From positions 94,096 to 158,095 of the forward strand of contig NZ_JAVFJK010000007.1 in NCBI RefSeq assembly GCF_030908215.1: DNA of 64,000 nt, written 5' to 3'. The notes under the pieces are model-generated. The model was given only the letters and a program-made list of their open reading frames with translations, did no database searches and was not told the origin of the DNA. The stretch comes from Sinomonas sp. ASV486 (lineage in GTDB: Bacteria > Actinomycetota > Actinomycetes > Actinomycetales > Micrococcaceae). Position numbers and translations under genes: made by a program. Position 1 is the stretch's first letter. Each line of letters starts with the position of its first letter. Of the stretch, positions 20,057-29,926 are shown in pieces.

Positions 20057-21229
20057 ATGACTGAAACGACCACAGGTCAGAACACCGATGAGAAGCGCAC
20101 CGCACTCTACGACGAGCACGCGGCCCTCGGCGCTTCCTTCACCGACTTCGGCGGGTGGCAGATGCCGCTCAAGTACGGCTCGGAGCTCGCAGAGCACCGC
20201 GCCGTCCGCGAGTCGGCCGGCCTCTTCGACCTCTCCCACATGGGCGAGGTCTGGGCCACCGGCCCGAACGCGGCCGCCTTCCTCGACTACGCGCTCGTGG
20301 GCAAGCTGTCCGCGATCGCCGTCGGCAAGGCCAAGTACTCGCTCATCTGCGCCGAGGACGGAGGGATCATCGACGACCTCATCGTCTACCGCGTCGCCGA
20401 GCAGGACTTCCTCGTCGTGCCGAATGCGGGCAACGCGGCGACCGTCGCGGCGGAACTCGAGGCGCGCCGTCGTGCCTTCGGTGCTGGCGCCGAACCCGAG
20501 GGCATTGCGCTGCGCGATGCCTCCGCCGAGACGTCGCTCATCGCAGTACAGGGCCCCAACGCCGAGGCGATCCTCCTCTCCGTGGCCGGCTCGGAGGACC
20601 ACGAGGACATCCGCACGCTCAAGTACTACGCGGCCATCGAGGCGGATATCGCGGGCGTGCCGGTCCTGCTGGCCCGCACGGGCTACACGGGCGAGGACGG
20701 CTTCGAGCTGTTCGTCGGCAACGAGCTCGCTGCCCAGCTGTGGAAGGCGCTCGAGACCGCTGGCGAGGGCCACGGTCTGGTTCCGTGCGGCCTCGCCTCT
20801 CGCGACTCGCTGCGCCTCGAGGCGGGCATGCCGCTCTACGGCAACGAGCTCTCGCGCGAGCGCTCGCCGTTCGCGGCGGGCCTCGGGGGCGTCGTCGCGC
20901 TCAAGAGCAAGGAGGGCGACTTCGTGGGCCGCGCCGCGCTGGCGGCGAAGAAGGACGACGGCGAGGGCACCACGAGCGGGCAGCGTCTCGTGGGTCTTCG
21001 CGGCCTCGGGCGACGCGCCGCGCGCTCGCACTACGCGGTCATGAAGGACGGCGTGCAGGTCGGTGAGATCACCTCCGGCCAGCCGAGCCCGACCCTCGGC
21101 TACCCGGTGGCGCTCGCGTACGTCGACATCGCACACTCTGCCGTGGGCACGAAGCTCGACGCCGATCTGCGCGGCAAGGCCGAGCCGTTCGAGGTCATCG
21201 AGCTGCCGTTCTACAAGCGCCAGAAGTAG
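20057..21229 (+). CDS. gcvT: Glycine cleavage T protein (aminomethyltransferase)
   Basis: A 390-residue tetrahydrofolate-dependent aminomethyltransferase releasing ammonia and forming 5,10-methylene-THF. Family landmarks: [50 protein letters not shown], and [24 protein letters not shown] good Shine-Dalgarno TAGGAG precedes the ATG. It lies 113 bases after gcvP, with a palindromic repeat between, and 67 bases before gcvH. Length is slightly above the usual 360-370 because of a Glu/Gly-rich insertion near residue 305. Confidence 0.97.
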   Translation: MTETTTGQNTDEKRTALYDEHAALGASFTDFGGWQMPLKYGSELAEHRAVRESAGLFDLSHMGEVWATGPNAAAFLDYALVGKLSAIAVGKAKYSLICAEDGGIIDDLIVYRVAEQDFLVVPNAGNAATVAAELEARRRAFGAGAEPEGIALRDASAETSLIAVQGPNAEAILLSVAGSEDHEDIRTLKYYAAIEADIAGVPVLLARTGYTGEDGFELFVGNELAAQLWKALETAGEGHGLVPCGLASRDSLRLEAGMPLYGNELSRERSPFAAGLGGVVALKSKEGDFVGRAALAAKKDDGEGTTSGQRLVGLRGLGRRAARSHYAVMKDGVQVGEITSGQPSPTLGYPVALAYVDIAHSAVGTKLDADLRGKAEPFEVIELPFYKRQK

Positions 21230-21296
21230 CTTTCTCACTGATTTCCCAGCCATTGTGCTGTTCTCCCCGTTCGACGAAGAAGAGGATCCACATTCC

Positions 21297-21677
21297 ATGA
21301 GCAAGGTCCAGACCGGTCTCCGGTACTCCGAAGAGCACGAGTGGCTCGACATCACTGCTGCGCCCGCCAAGATCGGCGTCTCCCAGGTCGCCGCCGATGC
21401 GCTCGGCGACGTCGTCTACCTCGACCTGCCCGAGGCCGGCAGCACCGTCACCGCCGGCGAGACCTGCGGCGAGATCGAGTCGACCAAGAGCGTCTCCGAC
21501 CTCTACTCACCCGTCTCCGGCACGGTGGCCGAGGTCAACCAGGACGCTATCGACAACCCGGCCCTCGTCAACGAGGACCCCTACGGCGCCGGCTGGCTCT
21601 TCACGGTCGAGGTCTCCGAGGAAGGCCCGCTCATGACCGCCGAGGAGTACGCCTCCAAGAATGGTGGCGAGCTGTGA
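21297..21677 (+). CDS. gcvH: Glycine cleavage H protein (lipoyl carrier)
   Basis: A 126-residue lipoyl-domain protein that shuttles the aminomethyl group between P, T and L proteins. It contains [25 protein letters not shown] and the lipoylation motif [15 protein letters not shown] (K64). GAAGAGGAT lies upstream of the ATG. The stop overlaps the glyA start as GTGA. No gene for the L protein (dihydrolipoyl dehydrogenase) is in the window, as expected since it is usually shared with other complexes. Confidence 0.97.
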   Translation: MSKVQTGLRYSEEHEWLDITAAPAKIGVSQVAADALGDVVYLDLPEAGSTVTAGETCGEIESTKSVSDLYSPVSGTVAEVNQDAIDNPALVNEDPYGAGWLFTVEVSEEGPLMTAEEYASKNGGEL

Positions 21678-22990
21678 GCGCCGCGACCGCCCAGTTCCAG
21701 CAGGTCCACTCGGCTTCGCTCGACGCCAACCTGGCCGATCTCGACCCCGAGATCGCCGCATCGATCGACGCCGAGGCCGCCCGCCAGCGCGGTGGCCTCG
21801 AGATGATCGCGTCGGAGAACCACACGGCCGTCGCCGTCATGCAGGCGCAGGGCTCGGTCCTGACGAACAAGTACGCCGAGGGCTACCCGGGCAAGCGCTA
21901 CTACGGCGGCTGCGAGCATGTGGACGTCGTCGAGCAGCTCGCGATCGACCGCGTCAAGGCGCTCTTCGGTGCCGAGTTCGCGAACGTCCAGCCGCACTCC
22001 GGTGCGCAGGCTAACGCTTCCGTCATGCACGCGCTGATCAAGCCGGGTGACACGGTCATGGGCCTGAACCTCGCCCACGGCGGCCACCTAACGCACGGCA
22101 TGAAGATCAACTTCTCCGGCAAGCTCTACAACATCGTTCCCTACCAGGTCCGCGAGGACGACCACCGGATCGACATGGCCGAGGTCGAGCGCCTCGCCCA
22201 GGAGCACAGGCCGCAGCTCATCGTGGCCGGCTGGTCTGCGTACGCGCGCCAGCTCGACTTCGCCGAGTTCCGCCGCATCGCCGACGCCGTGGGCGCGTAC
22301 CTCATGGTGGACATGGCCCACTTCGCCGGCCTCGTGGCCGCGGGCCTGCACCCGTCGCCCGTGCCCCACGCCCACGTCACGACGTCTACCACGCACAAGA
22401 CCCTGGCGGGCCCGCGCGGCGGTATCATCCTGACCAACGACGCGGCCATCGCGAAGAAGATCAACTCGGCCGTGTTCCCGGGCCAGCAGGGCGGCCCGCT
22501 CGAGCACGTCATCGCGGGCAAGGCCGTCGCGTTCAAGATCGCCGGCTCGCCGGAGTTCAAGGAGCGCATGGAGCGCGTGCTCGCGGGCGCGAAGATCCTC
22601 GCCGAGCGACTCACGGCCGAGGACGTCAAGGCCGCCGGCATCGGCGTCGTCTCCGGGGGGACCGACGTGCACCTGGTCCTCGTGGACCTGCGCGACGCGG
22701 CGCTCGACGGCCAGCAGGCCGAGGACCGTCTCGCGGCGATCGACATCACCGTGAACCGCAACGCGGTCCCGTTCGACCCGCGTCCGCCGATGGTCACGTC
22801 CGGCCTGCGCATCGGCACCCCGGCGCTCGCGACGCGCGGCTTCGGCGAGGCCGCCTTCCGCGAGGTGGCGGACATCATCGCCGAGGCGCTCATCGCCGGG
22901 CCCGACGAGGACCTCGCTCCCCTCAAGGCAAGGGTCGACGCACTCGCGGCGGCCCACCCGCTCTACCCGGGAGTGGCTGACCTCAGCTGA
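21674..22990 (+). CDS. glyA: Serine hydroxymethyltransferase
   Basis: A 438-residue PLP enzyme interconverting glycine plus 5,10-methylene-THF and serine plus THF. It starts at a GTG overlapping the gcvH stop by four bases. Landmarks: [53 protein letters not shown] and the PLP-lysine motif [14 protein letters not shown] (K242). In this operon it takes up the methylene-THF made by the cleavage system, turning a second glycine into serine for SdaA. Confidence 0.97.
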   Translation: MSAATAQFQQVHSASLDANLADLDPEIAASIDAEAARQRGGLEMIASENHTAVAVMQAQGSVLTNKYAEGYPGKRYYGGCEHVDVVEQLAIDRVKALFGAEFANVQPHSGAQANASVMHALIKPGDTVMGLNLAHGGHLTHGMKINFSGKLYNIVPYQVREDDHRIDMAEVERLAQEHRPQLIVAGWSAYARQLDFAEFRRIADAVGAYLMVDMAHFAGLVAAGLHPSPVPHAHVTTSTTHKTLAGPRGGIILTNDAAIAKKINSAVFPGQQGGPLEHVIAGKAVAFKIAGSPEFKERMERVLAGAKILAERLTAEDVKAAGIGVVSGGTDVHLVLVDLRDAALDGQQAEDRLAAIDITVNRNAVPFDPRPPMVTSGLRIGTPALATRGFGEAAFREVADIIAEALIAGPDEDLAPLKARVDALAAAHPLYPGVADLS

Positions 22991-22997
22991 TCTCGTT

Positions 22998-23090
22998 GTG
23001 GGGTCTCTGGCGCCCGGTTGCGGGGTCTCTGGCACGCCAGAGACCCGCAAGGTCCCGCCAGAGACCCCGCAAGGTCCCGCCAGAGACCCC
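22998..23090. repeat. GCCAGAGACC repeat cluster between glyA and sdaA
   Basis: The core GCCAGAGACC appears three times on the plus strand, and its reverse complement GGTCTCTGGC twice, in about 90 bases. The right part is two perfect head-to-tail 22-base copies (23047-23068, 23069-23090); the left copies can pair with them (23022-23033 with 23036-23047) to form a strong hairpin. It may modulate read-through from glyA to sdaA. Confidence 0.8.
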
Positions 23091-23132
23091 GCAACGGCGG
23101 GTCAGTACAGCTTCAGGAAAGGAACCAAGGCC

Positions 23133-24560
23133 ATGGCCGTCGGCGTCTTTGAACTGTTTTCCGTGGGCATCGGCCCTTCCAGCTCCCACACGGTGGGGCC
23201 CATGCGCGCGGGCGCGGTGTTCGCCCGCGAACTGCGCGATCAGGGTCTCCTCGAAAGCGTCACGTCGTTGCGCGTCGACCTGTACGGGTCCCTCGCGGCA
23301 ACCGGCCACGGCCACGGCACCTTCACGGCCGTGCTCCTGGGCCTCGAGGGCTTCGAGCCCGAGGCGATCCTCCCCGAGCAGGTCGAGGAACGCCTGGCCA
23401 CGATCGCCGAGACCGGCACGCTGACCCTCGCCGGGTCGGTCGAGCTTCCCTACTCGGTCGAGGAGATGGTGCTCCACCCGCTCACTGTGCTGCCAAGGCA
23501 CACGAACGGCATGAAGTTCCAAGTGTTCGGTGATGCAGGCGCCGACGGGTCCCTGGATCCTGACGGCGTGACCGTTCTGCACGAGGCCACCTTCTACTCC
23601 GTGGGCGGCGGCTTCATTGTCCGCGACGGCGAGGAGGATTCGGCCCGCAAGGAGCTCGAGGAGTCCAAGAAGGAGCTCCCGTTCCCGTTCCGCACGGCGG
23701 CAGAGCTCCTCGGCCGCTGCTCATCCAAGGGCCTGTCCATCAGCGACATCATGCTCGTCAACGAGAAGGCCTCGCGCCCCGAGGCCGAGATCCGCGAGGG
23801 GCTGCTGCACATCTGGTCCGTCATGGAGGACTGCGTCGAGTCCAGCCTCAAGCGCGAGGGAATCCTGCCCGGCGGACTCAAGGTGCGCCGTCGTGCGCCC
23901 GACTGGCACGAGCGGCTTCTCAAGGAGGACAAGGACCGCGACCCAATGTACTGGCAGGAGTGGGTCAACCTCATCGCGCTCGCCGTGAACGAGGAGAACG
24001 CGTCCGGAGGGCGTGTCGTGACCGCCCCGACCAACGGCGCTGCGGGCATCATCCCGGCAGTCTTGTACTACGCGCTCAACTACGCCCCCGGGATGGAGAA
24101 CGCGACCCAGGAGGACAAGGACGACGTCGTCGTGAAGTTCCTCCTCGCCGCCGGTGCCGTCGGCGTGCTGTACAAGGAGCAGGCCTCCATCTCCGGCGCC
24201 GAGGTGGGCTGCCAGGGGGAGGTCGGGTCGGCGTCGTCCATGGCCGCGGCGGGCCTCGCCGAGGTCATGGGCGGCTCGCCCGCCCAGGTCGAGAACGCCG
24301 CCGAGATCGCGATGGAGCACAACCTCGGCCTCACGTGCGATCCCATCGGCGGGCTCGTGCAGGTCCCGTGCATCGAGCGCAACGCGATCGCCGCCGCGAA
24401 GGCGATCAACGCCGCCAAGATGGCCCTGTGGGGCGATGGCACGCACCGCGTCTCGCTTGACGAGGTGATCGTGACCATGCGCGAGACCGGCAGGGACATG
24501 AGCCACAAGTACAAGGAGACCGCGATGGGGGGCCTCGCCGTCAACGTCGTGGAGTGCTGA
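23133..24560 (+). CDS. sdaA: L-serine ammonia-lyase (iron-sulfur)
   Basis: A 475-residue single-chain L-serine dehydratase deaminating serine to pyruvate and ammonia. The N-terminal regulatory part begins [26 protein letters not shown]; the [4Fe-4S] ligands are C360, C402 and C413, with the 42- and 11-residue spacing of bacterial type enzymes. GGAAAGGAA lies before the ATG. It ends the riboswitch-led series, and its presence makes the operon a glycine-to-pyruvate route. The repeat cluster upstream separates it from glyA by 142 bases, so it could also have partly separate expression. Confidence 0.96.
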   Translation: MAVGVFELFSVGIGPSSSHTVGPMRAGAVFARELRDQGLLESVTSLRVDLYGSLAATGHGHGTFTAVLLGLEGFEPEAILPEQVEERLATIAETGTLTLAGSVELPYSVEEMVLHPLTVLPRHTNGMKFQVFGDAGADGSLDPDGVTVLHEATFYSVGGGFIVRDGEEDSARKELEESKKELPFPFRTAAELLGRCSSKGLSISDIMLVNEKASRPEAEIREGLLHIWSVMEDCVESSLKREGILPGGLKVRRRAPDWHERLLKEDKDRDPMYWQEWVNLIALAVNEENASGGRVVTAPTNGAAGIIPAVLYYALNYAPGMENATQEDKDDVVVKFLLAAGAVGVLYKEQASISGAEVGCQGEVGSASSMAAAGLAEVMGGSPAQVENAAEIAMEHNLGLTCDPIGGLVQVPCIERNAIAAAKAINAAKMALWGDGTHRVSLDEVIVTMRETGRDMSHKYKETAMGGLAVNVVEC

Positions 24561-24673
24561 GAGCGGCGGTCGCGGCGTCACCGCGGCGCCGCGCCGTCAG
24601 GTCCACTGACTAGACTGGGCGACGGCCAACGTTGCCATGCCGGCAGCACCTCCAGGGAAGGAAACCAGCCTTC

Positions 24674-25798
24674 GTGACCAGTTCCAGCGTCCAGACCGTG
24701 ACCCGCTTCCAAGCGCGTTTCGCCACCACAGACGAGATCGGGCACTGGGACAAGCACGTCACCGCGAACCCCAACGGCGGCAACCTGCTGCAGTCGGAGG
24801 CCTTCGCGGCGGTCAAGCGGAACTTCGGCTGGGAGGTCCGGTACCTCGTACTTGAGCCGGGCGGGGCCGCATCAGGGGATACCGCACAGGCGAGCTACAA
24901 CCTGGTCCTCGAGAAGTCCTTCCCGCTCCTGGGCCGCTTCTGGTACCTCATCAAGGGCCCGGACGTCGCCGACGTCACCGAGGTGCCCGCGGCCCTCGAG
25001 GCGATCAAGGGCCTCGTGGTTCGGGAGCGGCTGGGCGTGTTCGCCGTCAAGGTGGAGCCGGACATCATCGATTCCGAGGAGGCCCGCGGCGTCCTCGGCG
25101 CTGCCGGGTTTGTGAAGGTTCCGAACCTCCAGCCCAACGATTCGACCGCGATCCTGGACATCGCCCCCGAGCCCAGGCTCGTGCTCAAGAGCCTCCACTC
25201 CCGCGGCCGCAACGCCGTGCGCCGCGCCGAGCGCGAGGGCGTGGAGGTGGTCGAGGCGGAGCCAACGCTCGCCAACTACCGCACGATGCACGCCCTCATG
25301 ACGGGCACGCTCAACGCCAAGTCCAACACGGGCGCCCGGGTGCGCGGATTCGAGTACTACCGGCAGTTCTGGACCGAGTTCACGTCCCGCGGGCAGGGTC
25401 GGCTCTACTTCGTCTACGAGAACGGCCGGCCGTCCGTGGGTGCGTTCGTGATCAACTACGGGCGCAAGGGCACGTACAAGGACGGGGGTTCGCTCCAGAA
25501 GCGCGCCCAGTACGGCGACTCGCACCTCATCCAGTGGACCGCGATCAACCACATGAAGGATCTCGGCTGCATCGAGTACGACTTCTGCGGCACCCCGCCG
25601 GCGGACCGGCTGAAAGACACCTCGCACCCGTTCCATGGACTGGGCCTGTTCAAGACGTCGTTCACCAAGACGGTCACGGACTTCGTGGGCTGCTGGGACT
25701 ACGTGATCGACCCGCTGCGCTACAGGGCGTGGACCACGGCTGGCGAGCGCGTTGCCCGCCAGCTCTACACCCGCCGCACCGGCCAGCAGTTCTACTGA
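24674..25798 (+). CDS. FemX-like aminoacyltransferase (peptidoglycan interpeptide bridge)
   Basis: A 374-residue FemABX-family protein with tandem GNAT-like folds. Such enzymes add amino acids from aminoacyl-tRNA to the lysine side chain of lipid II. Visible features are TRFQARFATTDEIGHWDKHV at the start, GGNLLQSEAFAAVKRNFGWEVRYL, LHSRGRNAVRRAEREGVEV and the C-terminal YDFCGTPPADRLKDTSHPFHGLGLFKTSF (given here as separate motif blocks). The GTG start has GGAAGGAAA upstream. Which amino acid is transferred cannot be told. A TAGACT at 24611-24616 may be its -10 box. Confidence 0.9.
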   Translation: MTSSSVQTVTRFQARFATTDEIGHWDKHVTANPNGGNLLQSEAFAAVKRNFGWEVRYLVLEPGGAASGDTAQASYNLVLEKSFPLLGRFWYLIKGPDVADVTEVPAALEAIKGLVVRERLGVFAVKVEPDIIDSEEARGVLGAAGFVKVPNLQPNDSTAILDIAPEPRLVLKSLHSRGRNAVRRAEREGVEVVEAEPTLANYRTMHALMTGTLNAKSNTGARVRGFEYYRQFWTEFTSRGQGRLYFVYENGRPSVGAFVINYGRKGTYKDGGSLQKRAQYGDSHLIQWTAINHMKDLGCIEYDFCGTPPADRLKDTSHPFHGLGLFKTSFTKTVTDFVGCWDYVIDPLRYRAWTTAGERVARQLYTRRTGQQFY

Positions 25799-25812
25799 TC
25801 CAGAGCCCGGCG

Positions 25813-27600
25813 ATGGCCGAGTCGGAGCACACATCGGAACCGGCGCCAGGAGGCGTGCCGGACGCGGACGGGTACGACCCGCACGGGGACATCCCCGCCG
25901 GCGCGATCCCGCAGATCACCCCCGTCGCCTTCACGGACGCGCCAGCCGTTCCCCCTGGCCCGGCACCGGGCAGGGCGGCCGGGGGCACCCCCGGTGCAGG
26001 CACGCGCACGACGGCGGGCGGCCCGGCGCCGTCGTCCGCCTCGCCTTCCGCCGGGGTGCCGTCGGCAGACTCCGGCACGGCGCGCACGGCCCCACCCACG
26101 GCACCCACGGCCACGCCCGCAGCCCCGACCGCGGTACCGGAGCCCGCCCAGGGCTCCGCGGTGCCGACGACCCAGCCCATCACAGCGTCCCAGATCCGCG
26201 CCAACGCGGCCGCCAAGCGCGTCCTGGCAAGGCTCATCCGCGGCGAAAACCCACCCACGGCACCCATGAGCATCGTGGACCGGCTCGCCGGAAGCCCGTA
26301 CGCGAATCCCACCATCCCTGCCGCGCCGGACGAGTCGGTGCGGCGCACACTCGACTTCGCGCTCGAGCTCGCGGAGACGATGTTCCGCTATGGTGCTGGC
26401 GCGCTCGAGGTCGAGACGTCGATGATCGCGGTGACCACGGCCCTCGGGCTGCGCCACGTCGATGTGGACATCACCAACCAGTCGGTCACGATCAACTACG
26501 CACCCAAGGAGGGCACGCCGAGCTCGCTCCTGCGCGTCGTGCGGTCGTGGACGTCGAACTACGCCGGCCTCGTGCTCGTGCACCAGCTGGTCACCGAGAT
26601 CGCCGCGGGCGGCGTCGGCCTCAACGAGGCGTCCCGGCGGCTCCAGGGCATCTCGCGGCGGGCCAAGCCGTTCCCCAAATGGGCCGTGACGGCCGCGTTC
26701 GGCGTGTTCGCAGCCGTCTTCGTGGGCGTGCTCGGGGGAGGGCAGCTGGCCTCCCTCATCGCCTTCGGCTCGAACCTGCTCGTTTCCCTCGTGGCGCGCG
26801 TGTTCGGCACGTGGCGTGTCCCGGACTTCTTCACCACGCTGGCCAGCTCGTTCCTCGTGACGATGATCGCGCTGCTCCTGTTCGCCGCGCAGCTCACCAT
26901 CGCGCCCGCGATCGTCGTGGTGGGCGGGATCCTCCTGCTCCTGCCGACCGCAAGGCTCGTCTCCGCCACCCAGGATGCGATCAACGGCTTCCCGGTCACG
27001 GCCGCAGGCCGATACCTCTCGGCGTTCCTGACGTTCGCGGCACTCGTGGCCGGCATCTCCGTCGCCACCGCGGCGGGCGAGATGCTCGGGATCGAGCGCA
27101 TCGACGTGACCGAGACCTTCCCGCCCGCCTACCCCTATGTGGTCGAGGTGCTCCTCATCGGCGCGGCGGTGGCCGCGATCGCCGTCACCGAGCAGACGTC
27201 GCGGCGGCTCGTCCTCCCGACGGCGGCGGTCGGCGTGGCGGGGTATCTGGCACTGACCGGGGCAGGGCTCATCGGTGTGGGCGACCGGCTCGCACCGGCG
27301 GTGAGCGCGGTGGTCATGGGGTTCCTCGCCCGGATTGTCGCGCTGCGGATGGGCGCGCCGCAGCTCGTCGTCGCGGTGCCTGCGGCGCTCATCCTGCTGC
27401 CCGGTCTGACGATCTTCCGGTCCATGTACATCGTGACGGTCGACGCCGCGCAGATTGCCGGGGGCGCCGGGGGCATGCTCACGGCGATGGCCACGATCCT
27501 CGGCGCCGCGGCCGGGATCGTTCTCGGCGACAACCTCGCGCGCCCGTTCACGCGCAGCGCGACGTTCCTCGAACGACGCCGCCGGGCCCGGCGGCGCTGA
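25813..27600 (+). CDS. ThrE-type threonine/serine exporter
   Basis: A 595-residue polytopic membrane protein in the ThrE family, exporters of threonine and serine. The first 130-150 residues are Pro/Ala/Thr/Gly-rich and likely disordered, then comes the conserved ThrE soluble domain (LDFALELAETMFRYGAGALEVETSM...VDITNQSVTINY) and about ten membrane helices. The ATG lies 15 bases after femX, so the two are probably cotranscribed. A serine exporter next to a serine-producing operon is suggestive, but substrate is inferred from family alone. Confidence 0.9.
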   Translation: MAESEHTSEPAPGGVPDADGYDPHGDIPAGAIPQITPVAFTDAPAVPPGPAPGRAAGGTPGAGTRTTAGGPAPSSASPSAGVPSADSGTARTAPPTAPTATPAAPTAVPEPAQGSAVPTTQPITASQIRANAAAKRVLARLIRGENPPTAPMSIVDRLAGSPYANPTIPAAPDESVRRTLDFALELAETMFRYGAGALEVETSMIAVTTALGLRHVDVDITNQSVTINYAPKEGTPSSLLRVVRSWTSNYAGLVLVHQLVTEIAAGGVGLNEASRRLQGISRRAKPFPKWAVTAAFGVFAAVFVGVLGGGQLASLIAFGSNLLVSLVARVFGTWRVPDFFTTLASSFLVTMIALLLFAAQLTIAPAIVVVGGILLLLPTARLVSATQDAINGFPVTAAGRYLSAFLTFAALVAGISVATAAGEMLGIERIDVTETFPPAYPYVVEVLLIGAAVAAIAVTEQTSRRLVLPTAAVGVAGYLALTGAGLIGVGDRLAPAVSAVVMGFLARIVALRMGAPQLVVAVPAALILLPGLTIFRSMYIVTVDAAQIAGGAGGMLTAMATILGAAAGIVLGDNLARPFTRSATFLERRRRARRR

Positions 27601-27620
27601 CCGCTCGCCCCGGGAAGGGG

Positions 27621-28490
27621 CTAGATCTGGCCGACCGGGAGCTTCTTCTCGGCCTGGAACTGGTCCTCGGCGCGGCCGTGCGCCCAGTAGCCGGAAAGTG
27701 AGAGCTTCTCGCGGGGCACGCCGCGGGCCTTGAACACGGCCCTGAGCTCCTTCATCGCGCCGCGCTCGCCGTGGGCGAAGACGTTGGGCGTTCCCGGGAG
27801 CCACTCCGCCTCGGACACGGCCTCGGCAAGGATGACCGTCTCGCCAGCAGGGTCGCCGTCGCGGGACAGCCACTGCACGTCGATGCCGACCGGCACGGTG
27901 AGGTCGAGGACATCGGTGCCCGAGCCGACCTCAAGGAACGCGATGCCGCGGGCTTGCGCCGGGAGGGCATCGATCGCCGCAGCGATGGCGGGGAGCGCGG
28001 ACTCGTCGCCCGCGAACAGGTACCACTCGGCGTCGGAGGCGGGGGAGTAGGCGCCACCCGGCCCGCTGCACACGAGCCTGTCGCCCGGCTTCGCCGCGGC
28101 AGCCCAGGGCCCGGCGAGCCCCTCGTCGCCGTGCACCACGAAGTCGAGGGTGAGCTCCCGGGCCTCGGCGTCGAACGAGCGGACGGTGTAGGTGCGGGTC
28201 ACGGGCCACTGCTCGCGCGGCAGCTGCTCCTTGAGGGCCACGAGGTCGACGGGCCCGTCGGGCCAAGCTCCGCCGGGAAGCTCGGTGGGGAAGGAGATCT
28301 TGACGTACTTGTCGGTGAATCCGTTGTCCTCGAACGCGTCGAATCCGGCGCCCCCCACGACCACCCGCACCATGTGCGCTCCGAGCTGTTCGGTGCGGAC
28401 CACCACTAGATCGAGCGTCGGGCGGGGCTTCTTGGCCGGTCGCGGGGACGGGGTGGGAGCATCCGGGGCGCTCCCGGCGGGCGACGTCAT
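27621..28490 (-). CDS. Siderophore-interacting protein (flavin reductase-like)
   Basis: A 289-residue SIP-family protein that reduces ferric siderophores using a flavin and NAD(P)H. Landmarks: TLDLVVVRTEQLGAHMVRVVVGG, the FAD-binding TRTYTVRSFD, a GDRLVCSGPGG segment and the C-terminal SLSGYWAHGRAED, the family signature. The ATG was preferred to longer upstream frames that run through the ung promoter region. It is convergent with thrE and lies 53 bases after ung on the same strand. No iron box was visible upstream. Confidence 0.93.
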   Translation of the reverse strand: MTSPAGSAPDAPTPSPRPAKKPRPTLDLVVVRTEQLGAHMVRVVVGGAGFDAFEDNGFTDKYVKISFPTELPGGAWPDGPVDLVALKEQLPREQWPVTRTYTVRSFDAEARELTLDFVVHGDEGLAGPWAAAAKPGDRLVCSGPGGAYSPASDAEWYLFAGDESALPAIAAAIDALPAQARGIAFLEVGSGTDVLDLTVPVGIDVQWLSRDGDPAGETVILAEAVSEAEWLPGTPNVFAHGERGAMKELRAVFKARGVPREKLSLSGYWAHGRAEDQFQAEKKLPVGQI

Positions 28491-28543
28491 GCGCCCCAGA
28501 CTATCGGGTCGGGGCGCGGTTTCGGCTTCGCTCACCCACTGGG

Positions 28544-29338
28544 TCAGACCCAGCGGACCGGGTCCGCGCCCTGGGCGGCGAGCAGCGCGTTGGCCCGGCT
28601 GAAGGGCCGCGATCCGAAGAAGCCCCGGGAAGCGCTCAGGGGAGACGGATGGGCGGAGGCGATGACTGGCGTCGTGCCCAGGAGCGGCGCGACCGACTGG
28701 GCGTCCTTGCCCCAGAGGATCGCCACGAGCGGCGCGCCGCGGCCCACGACGGCCCGCACGGCCGCGTCGGTGACCTCCTCCCAGCCGAGCCGGCGATGCG
28801 ACCCTGCAGACCCGGCCCGCACAGACAGGACTCTGTTCAGGAGCAGCACTCCCTCGTCCGCCCACGGAGAGAGGTCGCCGTTGGCGGGGGCCGGGGCGCC
28901 GAGGTCAGAGACGAGCTCGCGGTAGATGTTCGCGAGGCTGCGGGGCAGGGGCCGCACCGAGGCGTCGCACGCGAACGAGAGCCCGATCGCGTGCCCGGGC
29001 GTCGGGTAGGGGTCCTGGCCGAGCAGGAGGACCTTGACCCCGCTCAGCGGGCGACTGAACGCCCGCAGAAGGCGGGATGGAGCGGGAAGGATTGCGACGC
29101 CGTCGTGCGCCTGGGCCGCGAGCGATCGCAGCGCGGCCCGCAGTGCCGACTCGCAGGGTGCGAGCGCCGGCGCCCACTCGGGGTGCACGAGGCTGGCGAG
29201 CGGCTCGCCGGCCATGGCGTCAAGCTCGCGGGCGCTGTCGTCGGGGGACACGGCGCACGACGCCGAGCGGTCGCCGCCCGCGGCCGCCTCGCCGCCGGGG
29301 GTGATCGGCAGGTCGAAGAGCGGTTCAGCGTCCATCAC
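28544..29338 (-). CDS. ung: Uracil-DNA glycosylase, family 1
   Basis: A 264-residue base-excision repair enzyme. Motif A is [13 protein letters not shown] (107-119, catalytic D109; the usual GQDPYH reads GQDPYP), and motif B is [13 protein letters not shown] with H230. The first 45 or so residues are an extension without obvious structure. The first codon is GTG immediately followed by ATG; neither has a clear ribosome binding site. It is divergent from the DUF3263 gene. Confidence 0.94.
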   Translation of the reverse strand: MMDAEPLFDLPITPGGEAAAGGDRSASCAVSPDDSARELDAMAGEPLASLVHPEWAPALAPCESALRAALRSLAAQAHDGVAILPAPSRLLRAFSRPLSGVKVLLLGQDPYPTPGHAIGLSFACDASVRPLPRSLANIYRELVSDLGAPAPANGDLSPWADEGVLLLNRVLSVRAGSAGSHRRLGWEEVTDAAVRAVVGRGAPLVAILWGKDAQSVAPLLGTTPVIASAHPSPLSASRGFFGSRPFSRANALLAAQGADPVRWV

Positions 29339-29422
29339 GCAAGCCAGTGTGCCAGAAGCTCAGGCGGGAACAAGCAGCGCCTGCCGATACGGGGGAGATA
29401 GCGGCGGACATGCCCGGGAGAA

Positions 29423-29451
29423 ATGACATCGCTGTAGTTCGGGCTTACGCT
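29423..29451 (+). promoter_or_regulatory. Promoter of DUF3263 gene (leaderless)
   Basis: ATGACA (29423-29428, one mismatch from TTGACA) and TACGCT (29446-29451) are spaced by 17 bases, and the ATG follows seven bases later. The transcript should therefore start on or next to the ATG. The GGAGGG directly before the ATG is too close to act as a Shine-Dalgarno sequence. Confidence 0.55.
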
Positions 29452-29458
29452 GGAGGGC

Positions 29459-29875
29459 ATGTCGGCAGCTGCACACCACGCCCACGCGCTCGATGAGGCT
29501 CGGCTCGATGACGCTCGGCTCGACGACGCTCGGCTCGACGATGCGCCGGAGACGTCGCGCTCCGCAGACGGCCTGAGCGATGCCCTGAGCACGGATGCCC
29601 TGAAGGCGGATGCCCTGAAGGCCGAAGGCCTGTCCGAGCGCGAAGTCCAGATGCTCGCGCTCGAGCGCGGGTGGTGGAAGTACGCGGGGGCCAAGGAACA
29701 GGCGATCCGCGAGCTGTTCGATCTCTCCGCGACGCACTACTACCAGCTGCTCAACGCCCTGATCGATACCGAGGCGGCGCTGGCCCACGATCCGATGCTC
29801 GTGAAACGGTTGCGTAGACTGAGGACGTCGCGGCAGCGTGCGCGCACTGCCCGCCGACTCGGCGGAGGCGCATGA
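29459..29875 (+). CDS. DUF3263 protein with expanded pentapeptide-repeat N-terminus
   Basis: A 138-residue actinobacterial protein. The DUF3263 domain occupies about residues 58-134 (LSEREVQMLALERGWWKYAGAKEQAIRELF...SATHYYQLLNALID...DPMLVKRLRRLR). It looks like a helix-turn-helix sigma-like region, but function is not established. The first 57 residues are unusual: two blocks of pentapeptide repeats (EARLD-DARLD-DARLD and SDALS-TDALK-ADALK) encoded by 15-base tandem repeats. Downstream, 51 bases separate it from the LytR_C gene. Confidence 0.88.
   Translation: MSAAAHHAHALDEARLDDARLDDARLDDAPETSRSADGLSDALSTDALKADALKAEGLSEREVQMLALERGWWKYAGAKEQAIRELFDLSATHYYQLLNALIDTEAALAHDPMLVKRLRRLRTSRQRARTARRLGGGA
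29492..29536 (+). repeat. 15-bp tandem repeat (3 copies) in the DUF3263 gene
   Basis: Three 15-base units of the type GACGACGCTCGGCTC (29492-29506, 29507-29521, 29522-29536) and a partial fourth. They are in frame and give the repeat DDARL. Confidence 0.85.
29576..29620 (+). repeat. Second 15-bp tandem repeat (3 copies) in the DUF3263 gene
   Basis: Three 15-base units of the type GCGGATGCCCTGAAG (29576-29590, 29591-29605, 29606-29620), in frame, giving the repeat ADALK. The unit differs from the first block but has the same length. Confidence 0.8.
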
Positions 29876-29926
29876 CGCTGCGCGCCGTCCCCCCAGCCGG
29901 CCACCGACAAGGACCTTGACGCAGGC

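Noticed and set aside
23047..23090. Short CRISPR-like array
   Set aside because: The two 22-base units are directly adjacent with no spacers.
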